From NCBI RefSeq assembly GCF_900105195.1, contig NZ_FNRX01000002.1, positions 2,728,001 through 2,792,000 of the forward strand: a stretch of DNA of 64,000 nucleotides, written 5' to 3'. The position numbers and the translations under genes were made by a program. Shown here piece by piece: positions 8,172 through 19,500 of this stretch; position 1 is the first letter of the stretch; every line of letters starts with the position of its first letter. The notes under the pieces were generated by a model. The model did no database searches, was not told the origin of the DNA, and saw only the letters and a program-made list of their open reading frames with translations. Origin of the DNA: Rhodococcus pyridinivorans (GTDB taxonomy: Bacteria > Actinomycetota > Actinomycetes > Mycobacteriales > Mycobacteriaceae).

Positions 8172-8798
8172 GTGCGAGATCGGACGAAGGGACAGCCACT
8201 CGGCGTCGATTCCGGCGATCGCTCGAATCCGGCGCCGCGGACGAACGAGACCGACGAGATCCAACCGGGCCTGTTTCCGGACAACTCGGCGCCCGACGAG
8301 CTCGTCGGCTACCGCGTGCCCATCGCCTGCCAGATCGCAGGAATCAGCTACCGCCAGCTCGACTACTGGGCCCGCACGAATCTGGTCGTACCGTCCATCC
8401 GCGGGGCTGCCGGTTCCGGTAGCCAACGGCTGTACTCGTTCAAGGACATCCTCGTCCTCAAGATCGTCAAGCGCCTGCTCGACACCGGCGTCTCGCTGCA
8501 GAACATCCGCGTCGCCGTCGACCATCTCCGCAGCCGTGGGGTGGGCGACCTCGCGAAGATCACTCTTTTCTCCGACGGCACCACCGTCTACGAATGTACG
8601 TCGCCCGAAGAGGTCGTCGACCTGCTGCAGGGCGGGCAGGGCGTCTTCGGGATCGCGGTGAGCGGCGCGATGCGCGAGCTCACCGGCAGCATCGCCGATT
8701 TCCCCGCCGAACGCGCCGACGGCGGCGGCGTCGAGGAACGCCCCGAGGACGAACTGGCGTCGCGTCGCCGCGAACGCATCAACCGCCGCATCGGCTGA
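8172..8798 (+). CDS. MerR-family transcriptional regulator (Rv1830-like)
   Basis: A 208-residue regulator with a disordered N-terminal 45 residues, then a MerR-type winged helix (VGYRVPIACQIAGISYRQLDYW, in parts; GSQRLYSFKDILVLK) and a conserved helical region (LLDTGVSLQNIRVAVDHLR). A C-terminal arginine-rich end follows. Orthologues next to gcvP are conserved in mycobacteria (Rv1830). GTG at 8172 is preceded by GAGAGGGAG; the frame opens further upstream without similarity. The target is unknown; neither gcvP nor ftsR control can be assigned from sequence. Confidence 0.8.
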   Translation: MRDRTKGQPLGVDSGDRSNPAPRTNETDEIQPGLFPDNSAPDELVGYRVPIACQIAGISYRQLDYWARTNLVVPSIRGAAGSGSQRLYSFKDILVLKIVKRLLDTGVSLQNIRVAVDHLRSRGVGDLAKITLFSDGTTVYECTSPEEVVDLLQGGQGVFGIAVSGAMRELTGSIADFPAERADGGGVEERPEDELASRRRERINRRIG

Positions 8799-8923
8799 CC
8801 ACACCACTGATGTCGCATCGGCCGACCACATGACCGCTCCACTCCACCGCCGGCGGCACTTTCCGCACCTGCGGTATTTCGACCCCCGCGACGTGAACTA
8901 GACTCGAAGACGCGTCGCCATCA

Positions 8924-9117
8924 CGCGGGAGAGACCCGGACACCGAGCCGGGCGCCGAAGGAGCAGCACCTCCCCGTCAATCTCTCAGGCAACCGGGACC
9001 GCGTGAGCTCCGACGTCTCTGGAAAGTGGCGGGAGCACCCGCCCGCCCACGGGGAAAGGCTCTGGCCGGCCGAATCTCTCAGGCGCTCGCTCCGCGAGCT
9101 CACGACAGAGGGGGAGG
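8924..9117 (+). promoter_or_regulatory. tandem glycine riboswitch upstream of gcvP
   Basis: Two glycine aptamers in series. Aptamer 1 (about 8924-9003) has GGGAGAGACC, GCCGAAGGAGCA and AATCTCTCAGGCAACCGGG; aptamer 2 (about 9012-9117) has GTCTCTGGAAAG, GGGGAAAGGCTCTGG and AATCTCTCAGGC ending in GACAGAGGGGG. The repeated CTCTCAGGC core and the two GGAGA/GTCTCTGG halves are diagnostic. Glycine binding turns on the glycine cleavage gene downstream in this family. A TAGACT -10-like box at 8899-8904 would start the leader. About 55 bases separate aptamer 2 from the gcvP ATG, and this part must hold the expression switch. Confidence 0.93.
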
Positions 9118-9173
9118 AACCACCTCGCGCGACCGCGCGCATGTGGACCTCGCCGACCAGCCCGGGAGCTGCG

Positions 9174-12026
<2,853 letters not shown>

Positions 12027-12033
12027 TGCCGGG

Positions 12034-12063
12034 GATGGCCGACGGACACGTCCGTCGGCCATC
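12034..12063. terminator. hairpin after gcvP
   Basis: GATGGCCGACGGA, CACG loop, TCCGTCGGCCATC: a 13-bp perfect stem eight bases after the gcvP stop. There is no U-tract, as is usual in GC-rich actinobacteria. Confidence 0.75.
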
Positions 12064-12074
12064 GTCATCGATGG

Positions 12075-12115
12075 GATAACTCCGAACGATACGGAAATTA
12101 TAGAAATCCAGAACT
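12075..12115. repeat. 40-base interspersed intergenic repeat, copy 2
   Basis: Resembles 2065-2104: GATAA at the start, ACGGAAA in the middle, ATCCAGAACT at the end followed by C-rich sequence. It lies between convergent genes, whereas copy 1 lies between divergent genes, so a shared promoter role is unlikely. Confidence 0.55.
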
Positions 12116-12161
12116 GTCCTCCGTCCACAACTAAACTCACCGAGCCACTAAGACAAGGCCG

Positions 12162-13319
12162 TCAGTTCGCGGCGGTCAGCTCGAGGACGGAGATCTCCGG
12201 TGGAGTGCCGACCCGCACGGGCGGTCCCCACGCGCCGGTGCCCTGGGACGTGTAGATCTGCGTGTCGCCGAAGCGGTCGAGTCCGGTGACGGTCGGGTTG
12301 GCCAGGGAGACGAACGGCCGCAGCGGCCACATCTGTCCGCCGTGGGTGTGCCCGGACAGTTGCAGGTCGACTCCGAGCTCGCGTGCCTCGTCGACGTGCC
12401 GCGGCTGGTGGGCGGCGAGGATCACCGGGGTACCGTCCGCGATGCCGGCGAGGGCGGCGGGCATGTCGGGGTGGTGCGGTTCGGGGGCGGTGTAGTCGTG
12501 GACGCCGGCGAGCGCGACGACGTCGCCGTCCCGCTCGAGGACGACATGGTCGTTCCGCAGGGTGCGTACACCGAGCGTCTCCCAGTGGTTCAGCCACGAT
12601 TCGGCGTCGTCGGAGTAGTACTCGTGGTTGCCGCTGACGCCGTACACCCCGAGCGGGGCCTGCAGTTGCCGGAGCGGTTCGAGATCGGAGCCGACGAGTT
12701 CGACGGTGCCGTCGGCGAGGTCGCCGCCGAGCACGATCAGGTCGGGTTGCTCCTCGGCGACGAGGTCGACGACACCTTGCACGAAGTCGGCTCCGCGGGA
12801 GGGTCCGACGTGCAGGTCGGTGACGAGCGCGATGCGGGCACCGTCGAAGCCGGCAGGCAGGTCCTGCAGGGCGACGGGCACAGTGACGATCTGCGGCCGG
12901 TCGGCCTCGATCGTGCCGTATCCGACGGCGGCGACCGCGGCCACGACGAGCACGGCGGTCGCGATACGCAGCCCCCGTCCCGGGGTCTCGACCGTGCCGT
13001 CCTCGGTGATCGGCCGGGGTTGCCCGCGTCGGGCGAGGCGGGCGACGAACAACGCGACTCCGATGAGCAGGAGCCCGAGCATCAGGTACAGCACCACCGC
13101 CAACCAACTCCAGCCGAGGAACCCGATGGGGCGGGCCCAGGCAGGATCGAGCACCGTGCCCACCCCGGAGGCGCCGAGCGTGAGCACGAACAGGACGACG
13201 AGGACGAGATCGGCGGCGAGTGCGGCAGGTCGCGGCAGGCCGGGTGCCCGGACGAGTCGTCGATGCAGCAGGTAGGTGAGGAGGGCAAGGAAGACCCCCA
13301 CGACGAGAAGTCGGAGCAC
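12162..13319 (-). CDS. membrane-anchored metallophosphoesterase (YaeI/YkuE type)
   Basis: A 385-residue protein with four or so N-terminal transmembrane helices (residues 1-150) and a calcineurin-like phosphoesterase domain (about 165-370). All metal-ligand blocks are visible: VTDLHVGP, GGDLADG, GNHEYY, AAHQPRH and SGHTHGGQMWP. Relatives cleave phosphodiesters or lipid-linked pyrophosphates at the membrane surface; the substrate here is not known. The gene is 1 base downstream of the VWA gene's end on the same strand, so it is probably co-transcribed with it and glcB upstream is separate because of the hairpin at 15148. Confidence 0.85.
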   Translation of the reverse strand: MLRLLVVGVFLALLTYLLHRRLVRAPGLPRPAALAADLVLVVLFVLTLGASGVGTVLDPAWARPIGFLGWSWLAVVLYLMLGLLLIGVALFVARLARRGQPRPITEDGTVETPGRGLRIATAVLVVAAVAAVGYGTIEADRPQIVTVPVALQDLPAGFDGARIALVTDLHVGPSRGADFVQGVVDLVAEEQPDLIVLGGDLADGTVELVGSDLEPLRQLQAPLGVYGVSGNHEYYSDDAESWLNHWETLGVRTLRNDHVVLERDGDVVALAGVHDYTAPEPHHPDMPAALAGIADGTPVILAAHQPRHVDEARELGVDLQLSGHTHGGQMWPLRPFVSLANPTVTGLDRFGDTQIYTSQGTGAWGPPVRVGTPPEISVLELTAAN

Positions 13320-13320
13320 G

Positions 13321-15054
13321 TCAGGACGTCAGCTTTCGGAGGAGGTCGGTGAGATCGGCGGGGTCGGTGGTGTCGACGACGGTGAGGCTGCCGTCGGTAG
13401 CTTCGGCGGCCTGTTCGAGGACGAGGTCGGCGCGGTCGCCGAGGACGACGACGTCGATCCGCACGGGGGTGTCGGGGGACGAGAGTTCATCGATCGCGGC
13501 GCGCAGGTCGCGGGCGGCTGCTTCGTCGGGGTCGTCGCTGTCGACGACGACGAGTACGGAGTTCGGTCGGCCCGGGTCGTAGTTGTCGACGGCGTCGCGG
13601 TAGGCGGCGGTGAGAGTGGCGTAGACGGGTTCGCGGTCGACGAGATCGATGTCGTCGAGGATCGAGGACATCGCCGCGCGCTTGGCTGCGGTGAGTCCGT
13701 CGCGGATGACGGCGACACGGTGTCCCTCGGGGGTGTCGGCGAAGACGTACATGCCCATCACCGAGTTGATGGACGCGCGACGCATGGCCTCGCGTACGGC
13801 GCCTGCGGTCGCGGTGAGGCGGGTGCCGTCGCCGGCGGGGGTGCCCATGGAGGTGGAGGTGTCGACGACCATCGTGACCTTGCGCGGGGACACCGGGGCG
13901 AGACGCAGTGCGACGAGGACGTCGTCGACGGTGGGGTCGGCGGGGGCGAGGACGGTGTCGACGCGGGGCAGCGGAAGTTCCCCGGCGGGTTCGGGGACGG
14001 CGTCGGCGGTGCGGAAACCGTGGGCGGTGAGGATGCCGGCCTGCTCGGGGCGCCGCGCGTAGTCGGTGAACTCCGCGGCGGCGCGGGCGAGCGTCTCGTC
14101 GACCCAGGGGGCGTCGACGACGGCCGTGGGGAAGTCGACGACGGGCGCGACGCCGATCGGCAGGTGGCCGGTGAGGCCGCGGACCTGTCCATCTGTGAGG
14201 GCGCGGTGCAGTTGCTGTTCGATGACCGGCACGGCGTGGATCGGGGCCGCGGTGTCGGGGTGGGTGCCGAGCGCCGCGAGGGTGTCGGCGGTGGTACCGA
14301 CCGCGCCGAGGGTGTCGGCGCCGAGGGCGAGGGTGCTCACGGCGGTGATGGCGGCGGGGGTGGCAGCCTGTTCGAGGGTGACCGGTCCGGCGCCGATGCC
14401 GGTGGTGGCGGCGGTGACGGCTTCGAGGGCGAGGGTGGTGGCGTGGGTCTCGGTGCCGGTGGGCAGGGCGAGGCCGAGGGTGCCCCAGATGTCGAGTCCG
14501 CTCTCGCGCATGGCGGCGGGGTCGTTCTGGAGTCGGGGCAGGTCCTGCCAGCGGACGGTGGCGGTGGTGAGGGCGCGGCCGAGGTCGGTGGGGACGGCGA
14601 GCACGACCGGGGAGGTGGCGAGGGATCGGGGGGTGCCGTCGATGGCGTCGGCGGCGCGGGCGCTCATACGGGTGTCGAGGGGTACCCACAGGGCGGGTTC
14701 GGGGCCGAGCGTCGGATCCCAGGCGTCGGTGCCGAGGGTGTCGGCGGCGGCGAGGCTGTCGACGGTGGTGATCTCGGCGGTGACGCAGTGGTCGCGGATG
14801 ACGCGGACGCCGCCGTCGGTCCATTGTTCGGCGAGTTCGGTGAGGGCGGGGGCGATGAGGGGGTCGGCGGCGATGTGCAGGACGGTGTCGCCTTCGACGC
14901 AGGTTTCGGCGGCGGCGGTGGCCTGGTTGTCGATGCTGTCGCGGAGGCGGAACCAGCCGAGGACGGCGAGCAGGGAGAATACTACGCCTAGGGTGACCAC
15001 GATGACGCTGGTGCTGATTCCTCGTCGTCCGCTACCGCGATGTCGCCCGCTCAC
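13321..15054 (-). CDS. secreted/anchored VWA-domain protein with solute-binding-like N-terminus
   Basis: A 577-residue protein. One N-terminal transmembrane helix (STSVIVVTLGVVFSLLAVLGW) precedes an extracytoplasmic domain of about 330 residues resembling a periplasmic solute-binding fold (VLHIAADPLIAPALTELAEQW). A von Willebrand A domain follows with a MIDAS motif, VVDTSTSMG, and the downstream aspartate in VVVDSDDPDE. Rv1836c, next to glcB in M. tuberculosis, has the same layout. Such proteins may bind metal-dependent partners at the envelope. The alanine/threonine-rich middle is compositionally biased. Function unknown. Confidence 0.8.
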   Translation of the reverse strand: MSGRHRGSGRRGISTSVIVVTLGVVFSLLAVLGWFRLRDSIDNQATAAAETCVEGDTVLHIAADPLIAPALTELAEQWTDGGVRVIRDHCVTAEITTVDSLAAADTLGTDAWDPTLGPEPALWVPLDTRMSARAADAIDGTPRSLATSPVVLAVPTDLGRALTTATVRWQDLPRLQNDPAAMRESGLDIWGTLGLALPTGTETHATTLALEAVTAATTGIGAGPVTLEQAATPAAITAVSTLALGADTLGAVGTTADTLAALGTHPDTAAPIHAVPVIEQQLHRALTDGQVRGLTGHLPIGVAPVVDFPTAVVDAPWVDETLARAAAEFTDYARRPEQAGILTAHGFRTADAVPEPAGELPLPRVDTVLAPADPTVDDVLVALRLAPVSPRKVTMVVDTSTSMGTPAGDGTRLTATAGAVREAMRRASINSVMGMYVFADTPEGHRVAVIRDGLTAAKRAAMSSILDDIDLVDREPVYATLTAAYRDAVDNYDPGRPNSVLVVVDSDDPDEAAARDLRAAIDELSSPDTPVRIDVVVLGDRADLVLEQAAEATDGSLTVVDTTDPADLTDLLRKLTS

Positions 15055-15147
15055 GTCGTGTCCGCCTCGTTTCGTTCGTCGATCCGATGGTCGAGTCTAG
15101 TGAGGGGCGGGATGTGATCCGGCTCCGCCGCGCGGTGCGGGGACGGG

Positions 15148-15179
15148 CAGGGCCCCGATCCGTGTGGATCGGGGCCCTG
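15148..15179 (-). terminator. terminator of glcB
   Basis: CAGGGCCCCGATCC, a 4-base loop, GGATCGGGGCCCTG: a 14-bp perfect stem 18 bases beyond the glcB stop on the minus strand. It separates glcB from the VWA gene. Confidence 0.8.
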
Positions 15180-15196
15180 TGGTGTCGGTGTGCGGG

Positions 15197-17380
15197 TCAG
15201 GCGTACTTGGCCTTGTACTCGCGGCGACGGCGGTGCAGGATCGGCTCGGTGTAGCCGCTGGGCTGCGTGGTGCCTTCGAGGATGAGTTCCTTGGCGGCCT
15301 GGAAGGCGATGCTGTCGTCGAAGTTCGGGGCGAGCGGCCGGTAGCCGGGGTCGCCTTCGTTCTGCCGGTCGACGACGGGGGCCATGCGCTCGAGGGAGGC
15401 GACGACGTCGTCGGCGGTGACGACGTCGTGGCGGATCCAGTTGGCGAGGAGCTGGCTGGAGATGCGCAGGGTGGCGCGGTCCTCCATGAGCGCGACGTCG
15501 TGGATGTCGGGGACCTTGGAGCAGCCGACGCCCTGGTCGATCCAGCGCACGACGTAGCCGAGGATGGACTGGCAGTTGTTGTCGAGTTCTTCGCGCTTCT
15601 CCTCGGCGGACCAGTTGGGGTTCTCGGCGAGGGGAATGGTGAGGATGTCGTCCACGGTGGCGCGGCTCTTGCCCTGGAGCTCGTTCTGGACCGCGAAGAC
15701 GTCGACCTCGTGGTAGTGGGTGGCGTGCAGGGTGGCTCCGGTGGGTGAGGGTACCCAGGCGGTGTTGGCGCCGGCCTTGGGCTGGCCGATCTTCTGCTCG
15801 ACCATGTCGCGCATGAGGTCGGTCATGGCCCACATTCCCTTGCCGATCTGGGCCTTGCCCTGCAGGCCGCAGGCGAGGCCGGTGTCGACGTTCCAGTCCT
15901 CGTAGGCGGCGATCCAGCGCTGCTGCTTCATGGCGGCCTTGCGGACGACGGGTCCGGCCTCCATGGAGGTGTGGATCTCGTCGCCGGTGCGGTCGAGGAA
16001 GCCGGTGTTGATGAACACCACCCGGTCGGAGGCGGCCTTGATGCAGGCGGCGAGGTTGACGGTGGTGCGTCGCTCCTCGTCCATGATGCCGACCTTGAGG
16101 GTGTTGGTGGGCAGGGAGAGGACCTCTTCGACGCGGCCGAACAGTTCGGTGGTGAAGGCGGATTCCTCGGGGCCGTGCTGCTTGGGCTTGACGATGTAGA
16201 TCGAGCCGGTGCGGCTGTTGGCGAGCGGGCCGTGGTCCTCGTCGATGTGGAGACCGTGGATGGCGCACAGGCTGGTGATGAGCGCGTCGAGGATGCCTTC
16301 GGGGACCTCGTTGCCGTCGCGGTCGAGGATGGCGGGGTTGGTCATGAGGTGCCCGACGTTGCGGACGAACAGCAGGGAGCGGCCGTGCAGTTCGAGGTCG
16401 CTGCCGTCGAGGGCGGTGTAGACGCGGTTCGGGTTCAGCTTACGGGTGAGGGTCTTGCCGCCCTTGTCGAAGGACTCGGACAGGTCGCCGCGGTTGAGGC
16501 CGAGCCAGTTGCGGTAGCCGACGACCTTGTCGTCGGCGTCGACGGCGGCGACGGAGTCCTCGAAGTCCATGATGGTGGTGACGGCGGATTCGAGGACGAC
16601 GTCCTTGACGCCGGCGGCGTCGGTGCTGCCGATGGGGGATTCGGGGTCGATCTGGATCTCGATGTGCAGACCGTGGTTGCGCAGCAGCACCGAGGAGGGG
16701 GTGGCCTTGTCGCCGAGGTAGCCGACGAGCTTGTCGGGCTGGGCGAGTCCGGTGACGGTGCCGCCCTCGAGGGTGACTTTCAGTTCGGTGCCGTCGATGC
16801 TGTAGCCGGTGGAGTCGGCGTGCGAGCCTTGCGCGAGGGGTGCGGCCTTGTCGAGGAAGTCGCGGGCCCAGGCGATGACCTTGTCGCCGCGGACCTTGTT
16901 GTAGCCGGTGCCCTTCTCGGCGCCGCCCTCTTCGGGGATGACGTCGGTGCCGTAGAGCGCGTCGTAGAGCGATCCCCACCGCGCGTTGGAGGCGTTGAGC
17001 GCGAAGCGGGCGTTGAGGACGGGCACGACGAGCTGCGGACCGGCGGTCTCGGCGATCTCGGTGTCGACGTTCTCGGTGCCGATGGTGAACGGTTCGGGGG
17101 TGGGGACGAGGTAGCCGATCTCTTCGAGGAAGGCCTTGTAGGCGACGGGGTCGTGGGGCTGTCCGGCGCGGTCGCGGTGCCAGCCGTCGATCTTGGCCTG
17201 GAGGTCGTCACGCTTGGCGAGCAGTGCCCGGTTCTTGGGGGCGAGGTCGTGGACGATCTTGTCGGTACCCGCCCAGAAGGTGTCCGCGTCGACCCCGCTG
17301 CCGGGGATGGCCTCGTTGTTGATGAAGTCGTAGAGAACCTGCGCGATCTGGAGTCCGCCGACCTGCACGCGTTCTGTCAT
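15197..17380 (-). CDS. glcB: malate synthase G
   Basis: A 727-residue enzyme that condenses glyoxylate with acetyl-CoA to malate, completing the glyoxylate shunt. Sequence runs [19 protein letters not shown] at the start and shows the G-isoform blocks [29 protein letters not shown]-like ([16 protein letters not shown]) and [21 protein letters not shown]. The frame opens to 17428, but the start at 17380 matches family members of about 725-740 residues and has GAGGGTG upstream. Glyoxylate can derive from glycine, which is consistent with gcvP nearby, though no direct coupling is seen. Confidence 0.95.
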   Translation of the reverse strand: MTERVQVGGLQIAQVLYDFINNEAIPGSGVDADTFWAGTDKIVHDLAPKNRALLAKRDDLQAKIDGWHRDRAGQPHDPVAYKAFLEEIGYLVPTPEPFTIGTENVDTEIAETAGPQLVVPVLNARFALNASNARWGSLYDALYGTDVIPEEGGAEKGTGYNKVRGDKVIAWARDFLDKAAPLAQGSHADSTGYSIDGTELKVTLEGGTVTGLAQPDKLVGYLGDKATPSSVLLRNHGLHIEIQIDPESPIGSTDAAGVKDVVLESAVTTIMDFEDSVAAVDADDKVVGYRNWLGLNRGDLSESFDKGGKTLTRKLNPNRVYTALDGSDLELHGRSLLFVRNVGHLMTNPAILDRDGNEVPEGILDALITSLCAIHGLHIDEDHGPLANSRTGSIYIVKPKQHGPEESAFTTELFGRVEEVLSLPTNTLKVGIMDEERRTTVNLAACIKAASDRVVFINTGFLDRTGDEIHTSMEAGPVVRKAAMKQQRWIAAYEDWNVDTGLACGLQGKAQIGKGMWAMTDLMRDMVEQKIGQPKAGANTAWVPSPTGATLHATHYHEVDVFAVQNELQGKSRATVDDILTIPLAENPNWSAEEKREELDNNCQSILGYVVRWIDQGVGCSKVPDIHDVALMEDRATLRISSQLLANWIRHDVVTADDVVASLERMAPVVDRQNEGDPGYRPLAPNFDDSIAFQAAKELILEGTTQPSGYTEPILHRRRREYKAKYA

Positions 17381-17446
17381 CACCCTCACTCTTTCCGGTT
17401 GCTGTGCGGCCGGAAACGTCCCGGCCACACGGAATCGTCGATTATG

Positions 17447-18385
17447 TTACCCGCCGGTAGTAACGGACGCAGTGGTTCTGTGCGTCTGCAGGACGGTACA
17501 TCGATTCACCAGCTCTTCTCTCAGAGCTGCGGCGCGACGGGTGAGCGCCGACTGCTCGCGGACGTACTGTGCGCGTCCTGCGGCAGTCTCGATCCTGATG
17601 GGCGAGTAGCCGTAGTCCTCGAGATCATACGGGCTCGCCCGCATGTCCAATTCACGGGCTGCGGACGCGTGTCGCAGGCACCGCACCGTCAGCTCCGAAT
17701 CCGTCAGGGGCAGCAGCTTGTACGCCCACTTGTACAGATCCATGCCGGCGTGCAGACAGCCGGGTTGTTCGGTGCGTACCTGCTGGTCGCGGGTCAGTTC
17801 GGTGGCGTTGCGTGGGACGGCGTCGGGGGTGAAGAACCGGAACGCATCATAATGGGTGCATCGGAGCTGCATTGATTCCACCACTGTGTCGGTTCCGGTG
17901 TGGCCGAGCCGCAACGGCACCGACGAGTGCCGCACCCCGTCGGCTCCCGCCCGGTACACCATCGCCCATTCGTGCAATCCGAAGCAGCCGAGCTGCGGCG
18001 GACGGGAGGAGGTCGCGGTGAGCAGCCCCGCGACGAAGTCGACGGTGTCGGCGCGTCGGTCGAGCACCTCCCGGCTCACCCGCACCCCCGGCTGCCCGTC
18101 GACGGTGGCCCGTTCGTAGCCGGGATGGTCGCGGTAGCCGCGCACCGCGGCCGCGCCGAGCAGCACGGTGCCGTAGCCGGGATGCCAGCGCCGCAGCTGA
18201 CTCGGCCGCAGGCTGTAGTAGGTGAACAGGAAGTCGTGCACGGGATGGGTGCGGCCGGCGGCGCGTCGTTCGAGATGCCCGGCGAGCAGCTCGTCCACGG
18301 CGGCGTGATGGGCGTCGCGCCGCGCGGTCCACTCGTTCTCGGTGAGGATCGCCGGGCGGTCGGTCACGGACAGGGAGCGGGTCAT
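17447..18385 (-). CDS. actinobacterial protein annotated as 3-methyladenine DNA glycosylase-like
   Basis: A 312-residue protein. I recognise the HPVHDFLFTYYSLRPSQLRRWHPGYG and GCFGLHEWAMVYR blocks (each read in parts) from actinobacterial proteins that databases often label 3-methyladenine DNA glycosylase; no AlkA or Tag/Mpg catalytic motif is evident, so the label is doubtful. Conserved His, Trp and Tyr clusters suggest a ligand or metal site. The ATG at 18385 overlaps the stop of the upstream CNNM gene by four bases (ATGA), so it is the last gene of a three-gene operon. No ribosome site is needed if it is coupled. Confidence 0.6.
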   Translation of the reverse strand: MTRSLSVTDRPAILTENEWTARRDAHHAAVDELLAGHLERRAAGRTHPVHDFLFTYYSLRPSQLRRWHPGYGTVLLGAAAVRGYRDHPGYERATVDGQPGVRVSREVLDRRADTVDFVAGLLTATSSRPPQLGCFGLHEWAMVYRAGADGVRHSSVPLRLGHTGTDTVVESMQLRCTHYDAFRFFTPDAVPRNATELTRDQQVRTEQPGCLHAGMDLYKWAYKLLPLTDSELTVRCLRHASAARELDMRASPYDLEDYGYSPIRIETAAGRAQYVREQSALTRRAAALREELVNRCTVLQTHRTTASVTTGG

Positions 18386-19500
18386 GGTTCTCGTTCGGTC
18401 GATCGGGGTGCGGTGGTGCGGGGGCGGTTGCCCAGCGGATCCGCGACCCGGTGGGTGGCGTCGCGGACCGTTCCGACGAACTCTTCCACGAGGTCCTCGA
18501 GCGCGACGATGCCCCGCAGTGCTCCGGTGGTGTCGGTCACCCCGGCCAGATGCGCGTTGCTGCGGCGCAGCGCGGCGAGCGCCTCGTCGAGACCGTCGCC
18601 GATCCCGATGGTCGGCAGCTCCCGGATCACCGCGGCGGGGATGACGGTCTCGGGACCGGTGGACTGTTCCCGCACCAGATCGAGCACGTCCTTGATGTGC
18701 ACATAGCCGGTGATCGTGCCGTCCGGACGGCGGGTGGGATACCGGGAGAAGCCGGTGGTGGTGACCGCGTGCTCGACGTCGCCGAGGGTCGGGCCCGCGC
18801 CGGTGTGCGGGACGGTGCGTACCCGAGCGAGCGGGATCATCACGTCGGCGACGGTGCGGTTGCCGGTGGCCAGGGCGCGGGTGAGGCGCTTGTGTTCCTC
18901 CTCGTCGAGCAGCCCCTCGGAGCGGGATTCGCCGATCATCTCCGTGAGCTCCACGGCGGAGACGGAGGTGTCGAGTTCGTCCTTCGGGTCGATGCGCGCC
19001 GCGCGCAGGGTGGCGTTGGCGCACAGGTTGTAGAAGGCGATGACCGGCCGGGCGGGTCGCATGAACAGCAGGTGGATCGGGACGAGCAGCATCGCGGCGC
19101 GTTCCGGGCCGGCGATGGCGATGTTCTTCGGCACCATCTCGCCGAGCAGGATGTGCAGCACCACCACGATCGTGAGCCCGATGGTGAACGCGATGGGGTG
19201 CAGCAGCGCGTCGGGCACCCCGGCCGCATGCAGCGGCACCTCGATCAGGTGCGCGATGGCCGGTTCGGCGACGCGGCCGAGCAGGATCGAGCAGATCGTG
19301 ATGCCGAGCTGGGAGCCCGCGAGCATGAGCGAGAGGTGTTCGCCGGCGTGAATGACGGTGCGGGCCCGGGTCTTGCCCTGGGCGAGCAGCGTCTCGAGCC
19401 GGTCTCGGCGGACGGTGATGAGGGAGAACTCGGCGCCGACGAAGAAGGCGTTGCCGGCGAGCAGCAGAACGGCGAGGACGATTCCGAACCAGTCGCTCAT
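18382..19500 (-). CDS. CNNM/CBS-pair membrane protein (hemolysin/CorB-like), second of pair
   Basis: A 372-residue protein with a CNNM transmembrane domain (residues 1-190; FVGAEFSLITVRRDRLE, SQLGITICSILLGRVAEP and LGEMVPKNIAIAGPE) and a CBS pair (about 205-345). The family includes Mg2+ and Co2+ transporters CorB/CNNM and proteins once called hemolysins. It lacks the C-terminal CorC/HlyC domain found in its neighbour, so the two may form a heteromer. Both ends overlap neighbouring genes by ATGA. Equivalent to Rv1841c by position. Confidence 0.88.
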   Translation of the reverse strand: MSDWFGIVLAVLLLAGNAFFVGAEFSLITVRRDRLETLLAQGKTRARTVIHAGEHLSLMLAGSQLGITICSILLGRVAEPAIAHLIEVPLHAAGVPDALLHPIAFTIGLTIVVVLHILLGEMVPKNIAIAGPERAAMLLVPIHLLFMRPARPVIAFYNLCANATLRAARIDPKDELDTSVSAVELTEMIGESRSEGLLDEEEHKRLTRALATGNRTVADVMIPLARVRTVPHTGAGPTLGDVEHAVTTTGFSRYPTRRPDGTITGYVHIKDVLDLVREQSTGPETVIPAAVIRELPTIGIGDGLDEALAALRRSNAHLAGVTDTTGALRGIVALEDLVEEFVGTVRDATHRVADPLGNRPRTTAPRSTEREP

